Assembly: GCA_947493195.1 (NCBI GenBank)
Contig: CANLQG010000003.1
Coordinates: forward strand, 372,001 to 436,000
Source: an uncultured Sphingomonadaceae bacterium
GTDB taxonomy: Bacteria; Pseudomonadota; Alphaproteobacteria; Sphingomonadales; Sphingomonadaceae
Length of the DNA stretch: 64,000 nucleotides
Reading direction: 5' to 3'
The notes under the pieces are model-generated. The model did no database searches. It saw only the letters and a program-made list of their open reading frames with translations, and was not told the origin of the DNA. Below are positions 17,982-26,798 of the stretch, piece by piece. Position 1 is the first letter of the stretch; each line of letters opens with the position of its first letter. Position numbers and translations under genes: made by a program.

Positions 17982-18004
17982 AAAAAAGGCGCCCACAGGG
18001 CACC
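17982..18004 (-). terminator. U-tailed hairpin in the rplU leader
   Basis: On the minus strand GGTGCCC pairs with GGGCGCC (one G-U) around a 3-nt loop and is followed by six T residues, about 80 nt before the rplU start. No minus-strand gene ends nearby, so it is best read as an attenuator in the ribosomal protein leader rather than the end of another gene. Confidence 0.5.
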
Positions 18005-18017
18005 GGAAAGAGCGCTG

Positions 18018-18046
18018 CCGTTAGGCGAAGCGCCGATAGCTGTCAA
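18018..18046 (-). promoter_or_regulatory. Promoter of rplU-rpmA
   Basis: On the minus strand a perfect -35 TTGACA (18046-18041) is spaced 17 nt from TAACGG (18023-18018). It lies about 115 nt upstream of the rplU ATG, in the divergent region shared with the small lipoprotein gene. Confidence 0.55.
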
Positions 18047-18121
18047 CCATCACATGGCCGAATCTGCGACCAAAAATGCGTGCTGGAAAGCTTTCCGTGC
18101 CGAATGTAGGGAAAGCAGCCT

Positions 18122-18622
18122 ATGGTGCAAGTCTCCCGTCTCTTTCCCGTCGCCGCTTTCGTGCTGCTGGCCGCATGTGCCGCACCCGAAGGGGAATATC
18201 CCTCGCTCGCCATTCGCGATGTGGAGCGGGTCAGCGGCTCGATGGAAGTGGAGCCGGCCCCTCCCCTCCCTCCTCCGCCCGCAGCGTCCCTGGCATCGCT
18301 GGATGATCTTGCGGCCAGCGCCCTTGCCGCGCATCAACGCTTTCTGGCGGTCGAGCCCGAAGCGCGTGCGATTGCCAATTCCGCAGTGGGGGCCAGCCGG
18401 GGCAGCGAAGCGTGGGCGCGGGGCCAGGTCGCCATCGCCAATCTTGAAGCCCAGCGCAGCCAGACGATGATCGCCCTCGCGGATCTGGACCGCATTTTCG
18501 TGGACGCTGCCACGTCGGCACAGGCGACCGAATCGATCGCAGAGGTGCGCGACCAGGTGGGCGCGATGGTGGACCAGCAGGATGAGGTCATCCAGTCGCT
18601 GCTGGCCCGAGTAGCAGGATAG
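18122..18622 (+). CDS. Hypothetical lipoprotein
   Basis: A 166-aa predicted lipoprotein. The signal peptide ends in the lipobox LAAC with Cys19, followed by a Pro-rich linker (PAPPLPPPPAA near residue 50) and a helical C-terminal half rich in Ala, Glu and Asp. No enzymatic motif is visible. It could be an outer-membrane structural or scaffolding protein. It is divergent from rplU and convergent with the next membrane protein, ending 10 nt from it. I do not recognise a named family. Confidence 0.65.
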   Translation: MVQVSRLFPVAAFVLLAACAAPEGEYPSLAIRDVERVSGSMEVEPAPPLPPPPAASLASLDDLAASALAAHQRFLAVEPEARAIANSAVGASRGSEAWARGQVAIANLEAQRSQTMIALADLDRIFVDAATSAQATESIAEVRDQVGAMVDQQDEVIQSLLARVAG

Positions 18623-18632
18623 AGCCTGCCGA

Positions 18633-19058
18633 TTAGACCAGCGCGGCGATCGTCACGCAGATCAGTCCCCAGGCAAAGATCAGCACCGGCAGGATCAGCA
18701 CCTGCACGGTAGCATCGCGCGCGGTTGTGCGCCCGTAAGCCGTCATAATGCCCTCCTGCCGGAACCGGCTCCAGCTCTTGGGCTTGCTCTTCGTTTCAGG
18801 CGCAAGGCGTGGCCAGATCGCCGGCACACCGAAACCGGCGACCACGAAGACGGCGAAGATAACGAAGGGGATGACCATCTCCGGGTTGCCGAAGCCGAGC
18901 GCCAGCGTGCCGATGAAGCCGAGAAACAGCGCTACGGTAGCGACATAGAGCCCGGTGGGCAGTTCGAAAGTGCGATCCGTCGGCGGCACGACTCGCGGCG
19001 CTTCGATGCGGATATCCGCCTGCTGGGCAATTTTCTCGCGAGTAAGTTGTTCAACCAT
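18633..19058 (-). CDS. Hypothetical membrane protein
   Basis: A 141-aa protein with three hydrophobic helices: two adjacent ones at about residues 35-80 and one near the C-terminus. A basic cytoplasmic loop (KSKPKSWSRFRQEG) lies between them. The N-terminal 30 residues are polar. No catalytic motif is visible. It is a single-gene unit with its own promoter in the 67-bp gap before moaE's end. I do not recognise the family. Confidence 0.6.
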   Translation of the reverse strand: MVEQLTREKIAQQADIRIEAPRVVPPTDRTFELPTGLYVATVALFLGFIGTLALGFGNPEMVIPFVIFAVFVVAGFGVPAIWPRLAPETKSKPKSWSRFRQEGIMTAYGRTTARDATVQVLILPVLIFAWGLICVTIAALV

Positions 19059-19125
19059 GATGCAATCCTTCCTGTGTCGGGAAGGCTATGCAACGAGTCG
19101 GGCCGGTTCGCCGCTTTGACCGGGA

Positions 19126-19575
19126 TCAAATGTCCCAGCGGCTCGCGTCTTCGTGATCCTGCTCGCGCGGTTCTATCCAGTGCCAGCCGTCGCTGCGCTT
19201 CTCCCGCTTCCAGAACCAGCTGCGTGATTTCAGATGGTCCATGGCGAAATCCACCGCCTCGAAGGCATCGCGGCGATGACGGGCGGCAGCGGCGACAAGC
19301 ACGATGGCGGCGCCGGGGCGCAGGTAACCGGTGCGGTGGTGGATCAGGAGACCGTCAAGCGGCCAACGCCCCTCTACCATATTGGCCAGCGTCTCCATTC
19401 CGGGCAGCGTGAGGTGTTCGTAGCTGACAAGTTCCAGGACTTTCACATCGCCGTCCGGGCGGACCTTGCCCACGAAGCTGGCAATGCCGCCCGATAGGGG
19501 ATGGGCCTTGGCGAACAGGCCCAGCGCCTTGCCGGGGGAGAAGCCTTTCTCCAGGAGCTGGACGTCGCGCGCCAT
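19126..19575 (-). CDS. moaE: Molybdopterin synthase catalytic subunit MoaE
   Basis: MoaE is the large subunit of molybdopterin synthase, which inserts two sulfurs from MoaD thiocarboxylate into precursor Z. The 149-aa length fits. Motifs seen are GGIASFVGKVR, LELVSYEHL, the HRTGYL block, and the late catalytic lysines in MDHLKSRSWFWKREKR. ATG 19575 starts 1 nt after the moaD stop, so the subunits are made together. Confidence 0.93.
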   Translation of the reverse strand: MARDVQLLEKGFSPGKALGLFAKAHPLSGGIASFVGKVRPDGDVKVLELVSYEHLTLPGMETLANMVEGRWPLDGLLIHHRTGYLRPGAAIVLVAAAARHRRDAFEAVDFAMDHLKSRSWFWKREKRSDGWHWIEPREQDHEDASRWDI

Positions 19576-19576
19576 G

Positions 19577-19819
19577 TCAGCCGCCCGAAACGGGAGGAAG
19601 CAGGGCAACCTCGTCGCCGTCCTGCGCGCGAAGGCTTCGCTTGTCGGCCAATACCGCGCCATTCACGGCAATCTTCGTGCGATCATTGTCCAATGCGGAT
19701 GCAAGATCCTCACCCAGCACCCCGGCCAGGTCGGCCCATTCCAGCGGCGCGGTGACCTCGCGCTCTCCCTGCCCCGCAAGGTCGGCCAGCTTGCCGATGA
19801 AGACCACGGTAACAGCCAT
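19577..19819 (-). CDS. moaD: Molybdopterin synthase sulfur carrier MoaD
   Basis: An 80-aa ubiquitin-fold sulfur carrier. It ends in the essential Gly-Gly (VSGG), which is thiocarboxylated to donate sulfur in molybdopterin synthesis. The conserved DGDEVALLPPVSGG tail is intact. Its ATG overlaps the moaA stop by 1 nt and its stop is 1 nt from moaE, so translation is coupled along the operon. Confidence 0.92.
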   Translation of the reverse strand: MAVTVVFIGKLADLAGQGEREVTAPLEWADLAGVLGEDLASALDNDRTKIAVNGAVLADKRSLRAQDGDEVALLPPVSGG

Positions 19820-20820
19820 CAGCCGCCCGTGACAGACATGTGGCGTGGCTGTGCGGGAGCGGCACCGCGAGCGTGGTTGAAGTGGTGCTTCTCAGGTTTG
19901 ATCCGCATCGCTTCGTCCAGCGCCGCAGCGAGATCGGCATCGGGCGCGTCTGACCGAAGCGCAGCTCGCAGATCAACCTTCTCCACCCCGCCAAGACAGG
20001 CGTAGAGCTGCCCGGTCGCCGTCACCCTGATGCGATTGCAGGTGGCGCAGAAATTATTCGTGAGCGGCGTTATGAACCCCAGCCGCCCCCCGGTTTCTTT
20101 TACCCGCACATAACGCGCGGGGCCGCCCGTGTTGTCGGCAATATCGGTAAGAGTGAAGCGCCTGGACAATTCGTCGCGCACGGCAGGCAACGGCAGGTAG
20201 TGGTCGACCCGCTCGCCATCCACCTCTCCCAGCGGCATGACCTCGATCAGCGTCATGTCGTGGCCGTGGGTGCCCGCCCATTCGACAAGGAACGGGATCT
20301 CGCTCTCGTTCAGGCCCTTGAGCGCGACCGTGTTGATCTTGACCTGCAACCCCGCACTCTTCGCCTCGGCTATGCCGCGCAGCACGTCCGCAAGCTGGTC
20401 GCGGCGGGAGAGGGTTTCGAACAGCTGGCCGTCCATCGTATCGAGCGAGACGTTCACGCGCCGAATCCCTGCTTCGAACAACGGCTGCGCAAACTCCGCG
20501 AGGCGCGTGCCGTTGGTGGTGAGCGTGAGCTCGTCGAGCCCATCCCCAAGCTTGCGACCGAGTGCCTTCACAAGTTCGATGACATCGCGCCGCACCAGTG
20601 GTTCGCCGCCGGTCAGCCGGATCTTGGTAATGCCGCGCTCTATGAAGGCTAGCCCGAGCCTGTGCAGCTCTTCCAAACTCAACACGTCCTTTTTGGGCAG
20701 GAAGGTCATTCGTTCGGGCATGCAGTAGGTGCAGCGCAGGTCGCACCTGTCCGTTACCGACAGCCGCAGGTAGGAAATGCGGCGCTGGAATGCGTCGATC
20801 AGGGGCTGCGAACAACTCAT
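19819..20820 (-). CDS. moaA: GTP 3',8-cyclase MoaA
   Basis: A radical SAM enzyme that starts molybdenum cofactor synthesis from GTP. The 333-aa product has the CX3CX2C cluster (Cys26, Cys30, Cys33), the SAM motif TGGEPL, and the second C-terminal Fe-S cluster in [12 protein letters not shown] plus a later Cys. The C-terminus ends in the Gly-Gly that MoaA needs. It starts 12 nt after the stop of an unknown gene that follows folB, so folB and moa genes form one transcription unit. moaC is not in the window. Confidence 0.95.
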   Translation of the reverse strand: MSCSQPLIDAFQRRISYLRLSVTDRCDLRCTYCMPERMTFLPKKDVLSLEELHRLGLAFIERGITKIRLTGGEPLVRRDVIELVKALGRKLGDGLDELTLTTNGTRLAEFAQPLFEAGIRRVNVSLDTMDGQLFETLSRRDQLADVLRGIAEAKSAGLQVKINTVALKGLNESEIPFLVEWAGTHGHDMTLIEVMPLGEVDGERVDHYLPLPAVRDELSRRFTLTDIADNTGGPARYVRVKETGGRLGFITPLTNNFCATCNRIRVTATGQLYACLGGVEKVDLRAALRSDAPDADLAAALDEAMRIKPEKHHFNHARGAAPAQPRHMSVTGG

Positions 20821-20832
20821 GCTGCCTTGAAC

Positions 20833-21159
20833 CTAGGCGCTCTCTCCGGAATTGCCATGGAGGGCGAACAATTGCCCGGTTACGCCGGGTGCGCCGTGAA
20901 GGTAATCACACATTGTGGCAACGTCGCTGCCAGCCCCCCCTTGCACGCCGTTGACGCGGCATGGCGTGGCCTCGCGCGCAAGTTCTTCCACGGCGGCCCG
21001 GCGCCAGTGCTGGTGCGTGTGATCGGCAGCATCGAACAAAAGTACCAGATCATTGCCGGCCGCGTGGCGCGCTTCGGGAAGGATGCGGGCGTGGAAGGCA
21101 GCCGCCGCATCCAGCGGCGAATCGGGCAGTTGACGCGCTTCGATGCGGATCAGCGCCAT
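20833..21159 (-). CDS. Hypothetical protein between folB and moaA
   Basis: A 108-aa soluble protein that I cannot place in a named family. It has alternating beta/alpha character (DLVLLFDAADHTHQHWRRAAVEELAREATPCRVNGVQGG), reminiscent of a Rossmann-like half with the C-terminal HGAPGVTGQLFALHG. Its ATG overlaps the folB stop by 1 nt and moaA starts 12 nt after its stop. Tight coupling to pterin genes suggests a role linked to folate or molybdopterin, but that is inference from position only. Confidence 0.6.
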   Translation of the reverse strand: MALIRIEARQLPDSPLDAAAAFHARILPEARHAAGNDLVLLFDAADHTHQHWRRAAVEELAREATPCRVNGVQGGAGSDVATMCDYLHGAPGVTGQLFALHGNSGESA

Positions 21160-21527
21160 CAGCGCCGCTCCCGCACCAGGGTGATGCCGATCTGTTCGTC
21201 GGCCTCGCTGAGCGCCAGCTTGACGATCCTGACGCTGACTTCCTCGACGCGCGCATCCTGCAGGAACAGGGTTTCGCACACGTGGTCCGCCACGGCTTCG
21301 ATCAACTTGTAATGCCGGTCCCCCAGCGCATCGGAGCAGGCGAATTTCAGATCCATGTAATTCTTGCTGCAACCCAGCGGCGTTTCCGGATCGTAGTGCG
21401 GCTGCTCTTTCAGCTTGGCGCGTACGCTGAAACGCAGCGGCTGCGGCTTGCCGGTTTCCTCCGAATAGATCCCGGTGTGGACCATGTGGACGAAGTCGAT
21501 GAGTTCGAGATGAAGGCTGTCTGCCAT
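21159..21527 (-). CDS. folB: Dihydroneopterin aldolase FolB
   Basis: FolB cleaves dihydroneopterin to 6-hydroxymethyl-dihydropterin in folate synthesis. The 122-aa product has the expected N-terminus (LIDFVHMVHTGIYSEE), a later KLIEAVADHVCETLF block and the C-terminal beta strands. The IGIYxxE-type substrate motif is here TGIYSEE. ATG 21527 is preferred over a longer start that adds a disordered Arg/Pro-rich prefix. It heads the folB-unknown-moaA-moaD-moaE operon. Confidence 0.85.
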   Translation of the reverse strand: MADSLHLELIDFVHMVHTGIYSEETGKPQPLRFSVRAKLKEQPHYDPETPLGCSKNYMDLKFACSDALGDRHYKLIEAVADHVCETLFLQDARVEEVSVRIVKLALSEADEQIGITLVRERR

Positions 21528-21671
21528 GATGGCGCGCGTGATTGCAGGCTCCGGCCCGATTGGCAAGGAACCTCGCGCGCGCAGCGGCATCCCCGGACGG
21601 GTCTTTCGTCGCAGTTGACGCTGCTGGCGAATTAGGGTGAGTCACTGGAAAAGCAGGAAAAGGAAATCCCG

Positions 21672-22451
21672 ATGGTCGAAGCGAACGAAACTGCCGCGCC
21701 TGCAAAGGACAGCAAGACTGGCAAGACCATGAAGTGGGTTGGCAATTTCGTGCTGGGCGGCGCGCTGATCCTGATTGTCGTCGTCGTGGTGGCAGCCACG
21801 CTGGCCCGGTATGACATCATTGGCAAGATGGCTGGCTTCGGTCCGTTCTACCTGGCACTAAATCCGTCGCGGGCGCTGACGGTTATTGGCATCCTGGCGC
21901 TCGGCTTCGCCGTGTGGCGCAAGACCGGCCACCTGTTCAGACTGGCCCTCGGCACGGTGCTTTCGGCAGGACTGCTGGCTACGATTTACGCACTTCTGCT
22001 AATTCCCGCCGAAGGCAAGCCGCCAATTCATGACATCACCACCGACCTGAACGATCCGCCGCAGTTTACCACGCTGGATGTCGATACTCCCGTCAGCACC
22101 GGCCCCTTCACACAGGAAGAATGGCGCGCCTACCACGAGGAAGCGTACGGCGATATCGAGCCGGTGGTAATCGACAAGGCGCCTGCCGAGGTGCTGGCCA
22201 ATGCCCGTGCGCTGGCAGAGACGCGCGGGTGGGAGATCGCCAACGCCGATCCAGCAGCGGGTATTCTGGAAGCCACTGCGACGGCGGGCTACGTGCGATT
22301 TTACGACGACGTGATCGTGGAGGTTACCCCGGTGGCCGATGGCTCGACCCGCGTCGACATGAGGTCTGTCAGCCGTGTGGGCGTTGGCGATGTCGGATAT
22401 AACGCCGCGCGGATCGAAAGCTTCCTTTCCGATCTACGCACAATGAACTAG
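21672..22451 (+). CDS. DUF1499 membrane protein
   Basis: A 259-aa protein with three N-terminal membrane helices (about residues 20-45, 60-80 and 90-110) and a soluble DUF1499 domain in the C-terminal 140 residues, including PPQFTTLD near its start and DVGYNAARIESFLSDL at the end. The domain's function is unknown. A strong AGGAAAAGGAAA site precedes the ATG. It is divergent from folB and convergent with the methyltransferase gene. Confidence 0.78.
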   Translation: MVEANETAAPAKDSKTGKTMKWVGNFVLGGALILIVVVVVAATLARYDIIGKMAGFGPFYLALNPSRALTVIGILALGFAVWRKTGHLFRLALGTVLSAGLLATIYALLLIPAEGKPPIHDITTDLNDPPQFTTLDVDTPVSTGPFTQEEWRAYHEEAYGDIEPVVIDKAPAEVLANARALAETRGWEIANADPAAGILEATATAGYVRFYDDVIVEVTPVADGSTRVDMRSVSRVGVGDVGYNAARIESFLSDLRTMN

Positions 22452-22454
22452 GTG

Positions 22455-23342
22455 TCAGTCGTTGCGCCACCGCGCGAAAATCGCGGTGGGCAACAGGCGG
22501 CCTTCGGGGCCATCTTCCTGCACCGCAAGGTCGCCGTGTTCCACCGTGCCCGGCAGGCCAGCAAAGGCTTCTGCTAGCAGGCCGCCTATGGCCAGCGAAC
22601 TCATGCGCACGGCATAGACCGTCAGGAACAGGAAGCGGCTCTTGGCATCGAGTAGCTGGCGGCAATCGGCGATCAGGCCGGGCAGCCCGTCCTCGATGCG
22701 CCAGGTTTCGCCCTTTGGTCCGCGCCCGAATTTCGGCGGATCGAGAATGATGCCGTCGTAACGCCGTTCCCGCCGCACCTCGCGCGCGGTGAACTTTACC
22801 GCATCGTCGATCAGCCAGCGGATCGGGCGGTCCTCCATGCCGGACAGCGCAGCGTTATCACGCGCCTGCGCCACGGATTTCTTGCTGGCATCTACATGCG
22901 CAACCGGGCCGCACCGGCTCAGCGCCAGTGAACCGACACCGGTATAGCCGAACAGGTTGAGCGTCTGGGCATCGTCGCGGCCTGCCAGCCGTTCACGCAT
23001 CCAGTGCCACACCGGTGCCATGTCGGGAAAGAACCCCAGGTGGCGGAAAGGCGTGCACTGGGCCGTGAAGCTGACCTCTTCCCAACCAAGCTGCCAGCCG
23101 TCCTGCGGCACGTCACGCTCGAACTGCCAGCGCCCCCCGCCATCCTCGTCGCTGCCGGGCACGAATTCGCCGTCTGCCTGCCACTGGGCAAGGCGCGGAG
23201 ACCACATGGCCTGCGGCTCCGGGCGGATAAAGCGGCGACTTCCGTATCGCTCCAGCTTCCGGCCATGCCCCGAATCGACGAGGCCATAATCTGGCCACCC
23301 CTCGCCGACCATCAGCACGGGATCGCGAACCAGCTCTGCCAT
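22455..23342 (-). CDS. SAM-dependent methyltransferase, RlmI-like
   Basis: A 295-aa class I methyltransferase. The SAM-binding motif I is NLFGYTGVGSLALS with the acidic HVDASKKSV strand after it, and the motif IV equivalent is ILDPPKFGRG. The DPPKF/DPPTF pattern is typical of rRNA cytosine-5 or guanine-N2 methylases such as RlmI and RlmL, but the PUA domain of RlmI is absent, so the exact substrate is open. Its ATG overlaps the thrC stop by 1 nt, so it is made from the thrC transcript. Confidence 0.78.
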   Translation of the reverse strand: MAELVRDPVLMVGEGWPDYGLVDSGHGRKLERYGSRRFIRPEPQAMWSPRLAQWQADGEFVPGSDEDGGGRWQFERDVPQDGWQLGWEEVSFTAQCTPFRHLGFFPDMAPVWHWMRERLAGRDDAQTLNLFGYTGVGSLALSRCGPVAHVDASKKSVAQARDNAALSGMEDRPIRWLIDDAVKFTAREVRRERRYDGIILDPPKFGRGPKGETWRIEDGLPGLIADCRQLLDAKSRFLFLTVYAVRMSSLAIGGLLAEAFAGLPGTVEHGDLAVQEDGPEGRLLPTAIFARWRND

Positions 23343-24754
23343 CAGGCGGAAGGCACCGCGTGCCAGGAAACGTATTGCGCCACGGCATCATAGGTGCCGG
23401 GCAGTTCCTCGAATGCCTCGGTGCGTTCGAACAGGTCACCCACGCGCATCGGCAGGTGCGGGCGCAGTCCTGTCGAGCGTTCCACGGCATCGGGGAACTT
23501 GGCCGGGTGCGCGGTCGCCAGCGTGATGACAGGTATAGAGGCATCGAGGCCGGCATCACGCGCGGCGTGAAACCCAATGGCGGTGTGAGGGTCGAGCACG
23601 TAGCCGCATTTTTCGTTCGCCCACGTCATCGCCTGCGCCATTTGTGCCTGATCCACGCGAGCACTGCTGAACAGTCTCGCCGCCCCTGCGCGCTGCGCAT
23701 TGGTAAGCTGCATGGCCCTGGTCGTCTCGAAGCCGAGCATCTGTTCCGCCATGGCTGCGCCGTCGCGCCCGCCAAGGTCGAACAGCAGCCGCTCGAAATT
23801 GGAACTGACCTGGATATCCATGCTGGGCGAAGCCGTGGGCGTGACACCCCCCGCCGAATAATCGCCTGCTGTCAGCGCACGGTGAAGAATGTCGTTTACG
23901 TTGGTGGCCACGATCAGCCGTTCGATAGGCAAGCCCATCTTCGCGGCCACGTACCCGGCAAAAACGTCCCCGAAATTGCCGGTCGGCACGCTGAAAGCGA
24001 CCTTTCGACGCGGCGCGCCCATCTGAAGCGCGGCGGCGAAGTAATAGACCACCTGCGCCATCAACCGCGCCCAGTTGATCGAGTTAACGGCACTGATGCG
24101 ATACTTGCCGCCGCGCGAGGCTGCCATGGCATCGTCGTTGAACATGCGCTTCACCATGGCCTGCGCATCGTCGAAACTTCCTTCGATGGCGAGGTTGTGG
24201 ACGTTTGGTGCGCGCACCGTCGTCATCTGGCGGCGCTGCACGTCGCTGACGCGGCCCTTGGGGTGGAGCATGAAGATGTCGACCCGCTCACGGCCCGCCA
24301 CGGCATCGATTGCCGCGCTGCCGGTATCGCCGCTGGTCGCGCCCACGATGGTCAGATGATCGTCGCTCTTGGCGAGGAAATGCTCGAACAAACGGCCAAG
24401 CAGTTGCAGCGCCACGTCCTTGAACGCGAGCGTGGGGCCATGGAACAGTTCGAGGATCCACTGCTGCTGGTCCATCTGCACCAGCGGGGTGACGGCCTGG
24501 TGCGAGAAACGGCCGTAGGCGCGGGCGCACAGGTCGCGCAGTTCCTCTACCGTCAGCGAGCCTTCGACAAACGGCGTCATCACGCGAACGGCGAGTTCGA
24601 CGTATGACAGGCCAGACATTTCCGCGATCTCGTGCTCGGAGAACTGCGGCCAGCTTTCGGGCACATAGAGGCCGCCGTCGCTGGCGAGGCCTGCCAGCGT
24701 CACGCCTTCGAAATCGAGCGCGGGTGCGCTGCCACGGGTTGAAATGTATTTCAT
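23342..24754 (-). CDS. thrC: Threonine synthase ThrC
   Basis: A PLP enzyme that converts O-phosphohomoserine to threonine. The 470-aa product is of the long type, with the PLP lysine at Lys112 in HGPTLAFKDVALQ, the phosphate loop GATSGDTGSAA, and the typical N-terminus MKYISTRG. ATG 24754 starts at that conserved motif. It is coupled to the downstream methyltransferase by a 1-nt overlap, an arrangement common in sphingomonads. The 61-bp gap before it must hold the promoter unless it continues the oxidase operon. Confidence 0.95.
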   Translation of the reverse strand: MKYISTRGSAPALDFEGVTLAGLASDGGLYVPESWPQFSEHEIAEMSGLSYVELAVRVMTPFVEGSLTVEELRDLCARAYGRFSHQAVTPLVQMDQQQWILELFHGPTLAFKDVALQLLGRLFEHFLAKSDDHLTIVGATSGDTGSAAIDAVAGRERVDIFMLHPKGRVSDVQRRQMTTVRAPNVHNLAIEGSFDDAQAMVKRMFNDDAMAASRGGKYRISAVNSINWARLMAQVVYYFAAALQMGAPRRKVAFSVPTGNFGDVFAGYVAAKMGLPIERLIVATNVNDILHRALTAGDYSAGGVTPTASPSMDIQVSSNFERLLFDLGGRDGAAMAEQMLGFETTRAMQLTNAQRAGAARLFSSARVDQAQMAQAMTWANEKCGYVLDPHTAIGFHAARDAGLDASIPVITLATAHPAKFPDAVERSTGLRPHLPMRVGDLFERTEAFEELPGTYDAVAQYVSWHAVPSA

Positions 24755-24815
24755 CGTGAGGCGCGCGTTAAAGGCACGGCCCGCGCTGGGCAAGCAAGCA
24801 GTGATTGGCCTGCTG

Positions 24816-25451
24816 TCACTTGCGCTTGGCGTTATCGTCCCGCCGCCGGCGGCGCAGGGCGAGGAAATAGATCACGAGCGCGGTGAGCGCAAAGAAGAAC
24901 CACTGACCTGCATAGGCGAGGTGATTGTTGGGCAGGTCGCTCGGATCCGGCTTGGCGAGCGGTTCGAGGCTGGCCCTGGGCTCGCTGGCGACCACCTCGA
25001 AGTCGTTGCCAGCAGTCGACAGGATGCCGGTCACCGTGCCGCCATTCCATTCGGGCCGCTGCGGAGAGCGAGACCAGCCTATCGTGGCGAACAGGACGGT
25101 GCCGGAATCATCATCCGACACAGCTTCGTCACATGCGAACATGTGAACGTAGCCCGCCTGGTCGTTTGCGTTGCGCCCCGCCACACCTTTCCAGTCTCTC
25201 GGATTGGCACAGGCAATTTCGACCGTGCGGAAGAGATTGTCATCAAGGTGCGAGACGTTGTTAGAATCAGCATCTGTCGGAAATGCCTCGAACGCGCGCA
25301 GGACAGGCAGGTTCTCGTTCGCCTCGTACCGGGCGATCAGCGCTTCCTTCTCATCCATCCGGCCAAGTTGCCACACGCCCAGCGTCACCATCACGGCAAC
25401 GGCGGCGATCACGATAATCGTCGGTATGATCGGCACGCGTCGGGTATTCAC
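24816..25451 (-). CDS. SURF1-family cytochrome oxidase assembly protein
   Basis: A 211-aa SURF1 homologue needed for heme a3 insertion or early assembly of aa3 oxidase. It has one N-terminal membrane helix (about residues 8-28, with the conserved LGVWQLGRMDEKEAL after it), a periplasmic domain, and a C-terminal helix (HLAYAGQWFFFALTALVIYFL). The start is GTG 25451 with GGAG upstream, overlapping the DUF983 stop by 4 nt. It closes the oxidase operon; thrC lies 61 nt beyond. Confidence 0.87.
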   Translation of the reverse strand: MNTRRVPIIPTIIVIAAVAVMVTLGVWQLGRMDEKEALIARYEANENLPVLRAFEAFPTDADSNNVSHLDDNLFRTVEIACANPRDWKGVAGRNANDQAGYVHMFACDEAVSDDDSGTVLFATIGWSRSPQRPEWNGGTVTGILSTAGNDFEVVASEPRASLEPLAKPDPSDLPNNHLAYAGQWFFFALTALVIYFLALRRRRRDDNAKRK

Positions 25452-25843
25452 GAAAGGTCGCTCCCGTCGTGACGGTGTTCTTCGGCACGGCGTTGGTATT
25501 CGGTCACCAGCAGCCACGCTTTGGTGACGCGAAGGCCCGCGATCACGCCGATCACGGTTAGCGGCACCCACAGTATTGCATGGACCCACCAGGGTGGCTC
25601 CACGCTGAGTTGCAGCCACAGCGCCAGCACGACAATGATCGCGCCCACACCCAGCGTCAGGAACGCCGCCGGACCGTCGCCCACGTTGAACTTGTTGTAG
25701 GCGAGCCCGCAATTGTCGCAGGTATCGGCGAATTTGATCCAGCCGTCGAACAGGGTTCGCGCACCGCAGCGGGGGCAGGAACCGAAAAGGGCGGCCTCGC
25801 GCATGGCGGGCCGCCCCTTTGATGTTTGGGTGTCGTCGGTCAC
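25448..25843 (-). CDS. DUF983 zinc-ribbon membrane protein
   Basis: A 131-aa DUF983 protein commonly found between ctaE and SURF1 genes. Two Cys pairs (CPRCGA and CDNCGL at about residues 23 and 42) form a probable zinc ribbon, followed by FNVGDGPAAFLTLGVG and two membrane helices. The start is GTG 25843, 7 nt upstream-facing from the ctaE stop. Function is unknown but its place implies oxidase biogenesis, maybe metal handling. Confidence 0.85.
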   Translation of the reverse strand: MTDDTQTSKGRPAMREAALFGSCPRCGARTLFDGWIKFADTCDNCGLAYNKFNVGDGPAAFLTLGVGAIIVVLALWLQLSVEPPWWVHAILWVPLTVIGVIAGLRVTKAWLLVTEYQRRAEEHRHDGSDLS

Positions 25844-25849
25844 GATGGC

Positions 25850-26734
25850 TTAGTGAACTTCGGCGCCCCAGCCACCCCAGACGTAGACGGTGATGAAGAG
25901 GAACAGCCACACCACGTCGACGAAATGCCAGTACCAGGCAGCGGCTTCGAAACCGAAATGCTGGCGCGGCGTGAAGTGGCCAAGGTAGGTGCGACGCAGG
26001 CAGACGATCAGGAAGATCGTGCCGACCAGCACGTGGAAGCCGTGGAACCCGGTCGCCATATAGAAGGCCGAGCTGTAATTTGTACCGCCGAACGGGAAGG
26101 TCGCGTGGCTGTATTCATAAGCCTGGACCGCCGAGAACAGTGCGCCCAGGCCAATCGTCAGCCACAGACCCTTCTTCAGGCCGTCGCGGTCGCCATTGAT
26201 AAGGCAGTGGTGCGCCCAGGTGACCGTGGTGCCCGAGCACAGCAGGATAAGCGTGTTGAGCAGCGGCAGGTCGAACGCATCGAGGACGTGGACACCTTCG
26301 GGCGGGAAGGTTGCCGCAGCAGCTGCGCCTTCCTGACCTACCAGGCTGGACCACAGCCCTGCCGCTGAGTCATAGGCTAGTGGCGCGGGGAACAGGGCGA
26401 AATCGAACCAGCTCCAGAACCAGCCGACGAAGAACATCACTTCCGACGCGATGAACAGGATCATGCCGTAGCGCATGTGCAGCTGCACTACCGGGGTGTG
26501 ATCGCCGCGCTGCGCTTCGTTCACGATCTTTGAGAACCAGCCGAAGAAGGTGGCAATCAGGCCGGCGATGCCGAGCCCGAGCACGATGCGCCAGAGCCCT
26601 TCAGGGAAGGCTGCTTCGTCAGCGTGCATGTACATGACCATGCCGGTGGTAAAAGTCAGTGCCGACATGGAGCCGATGAACGGCCAGATGTCGGGGTCTA
26701 GGATGTGATAGTCGTGGTTCTTGGCACCGGCCAT
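25850..26734 (-). CDS. ctaE: Cytochrome c oxidase subunit III
   Basis: A 294-aa seven-helix subunit III of aa3-type cytochrome c oxidase. Recognisable blocks are HDYHILDPDIWPFIGS at the N-terminus, FIASEVMFFVGWFWSWFDFAL, TVTWAHHCL and GFHGFHVLVGTIFLIVCL with the final HFVDVVWLFLF. ATG 26734 is the conserved start. It follows ctaG after 64 nt and precedes the DUF983 gene by 6 nt. Confidence 0.95.
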   Translation of the reverse strand: MAGAKNHDYHILDPDIWPFIGSMSALTFTTGMVMYMHADEAAFPEGLWRIVLGLGIAGLIATFFGWFSKIVNEAQRGDHTPVVQLHMRYGMILFIASEVMFFVGWFWSWFDFALFPAPLAYDSAAGLWSSLVGQEGAAAAATFPPEGVHVLDAFDLPLLNTLILLCSGTTVTWAHHCLINGDRDGLKKGLWLTIGLGALFSAVQAYEYSHATFPFGGTNYSSAFYMATGFHGFHVLVGTIFLIVCLRRTYLGHFTPRQHFGFEAAAWYWHFVDVVWLFLFITVYVWGGWGAEVH

Positions 26735-26798
26735 GATGTTAGTCCTGATCCTTGGGTTTGATGCGCCTGTAATGCGTGGTGGCTGTCGGGTCCAGAGG

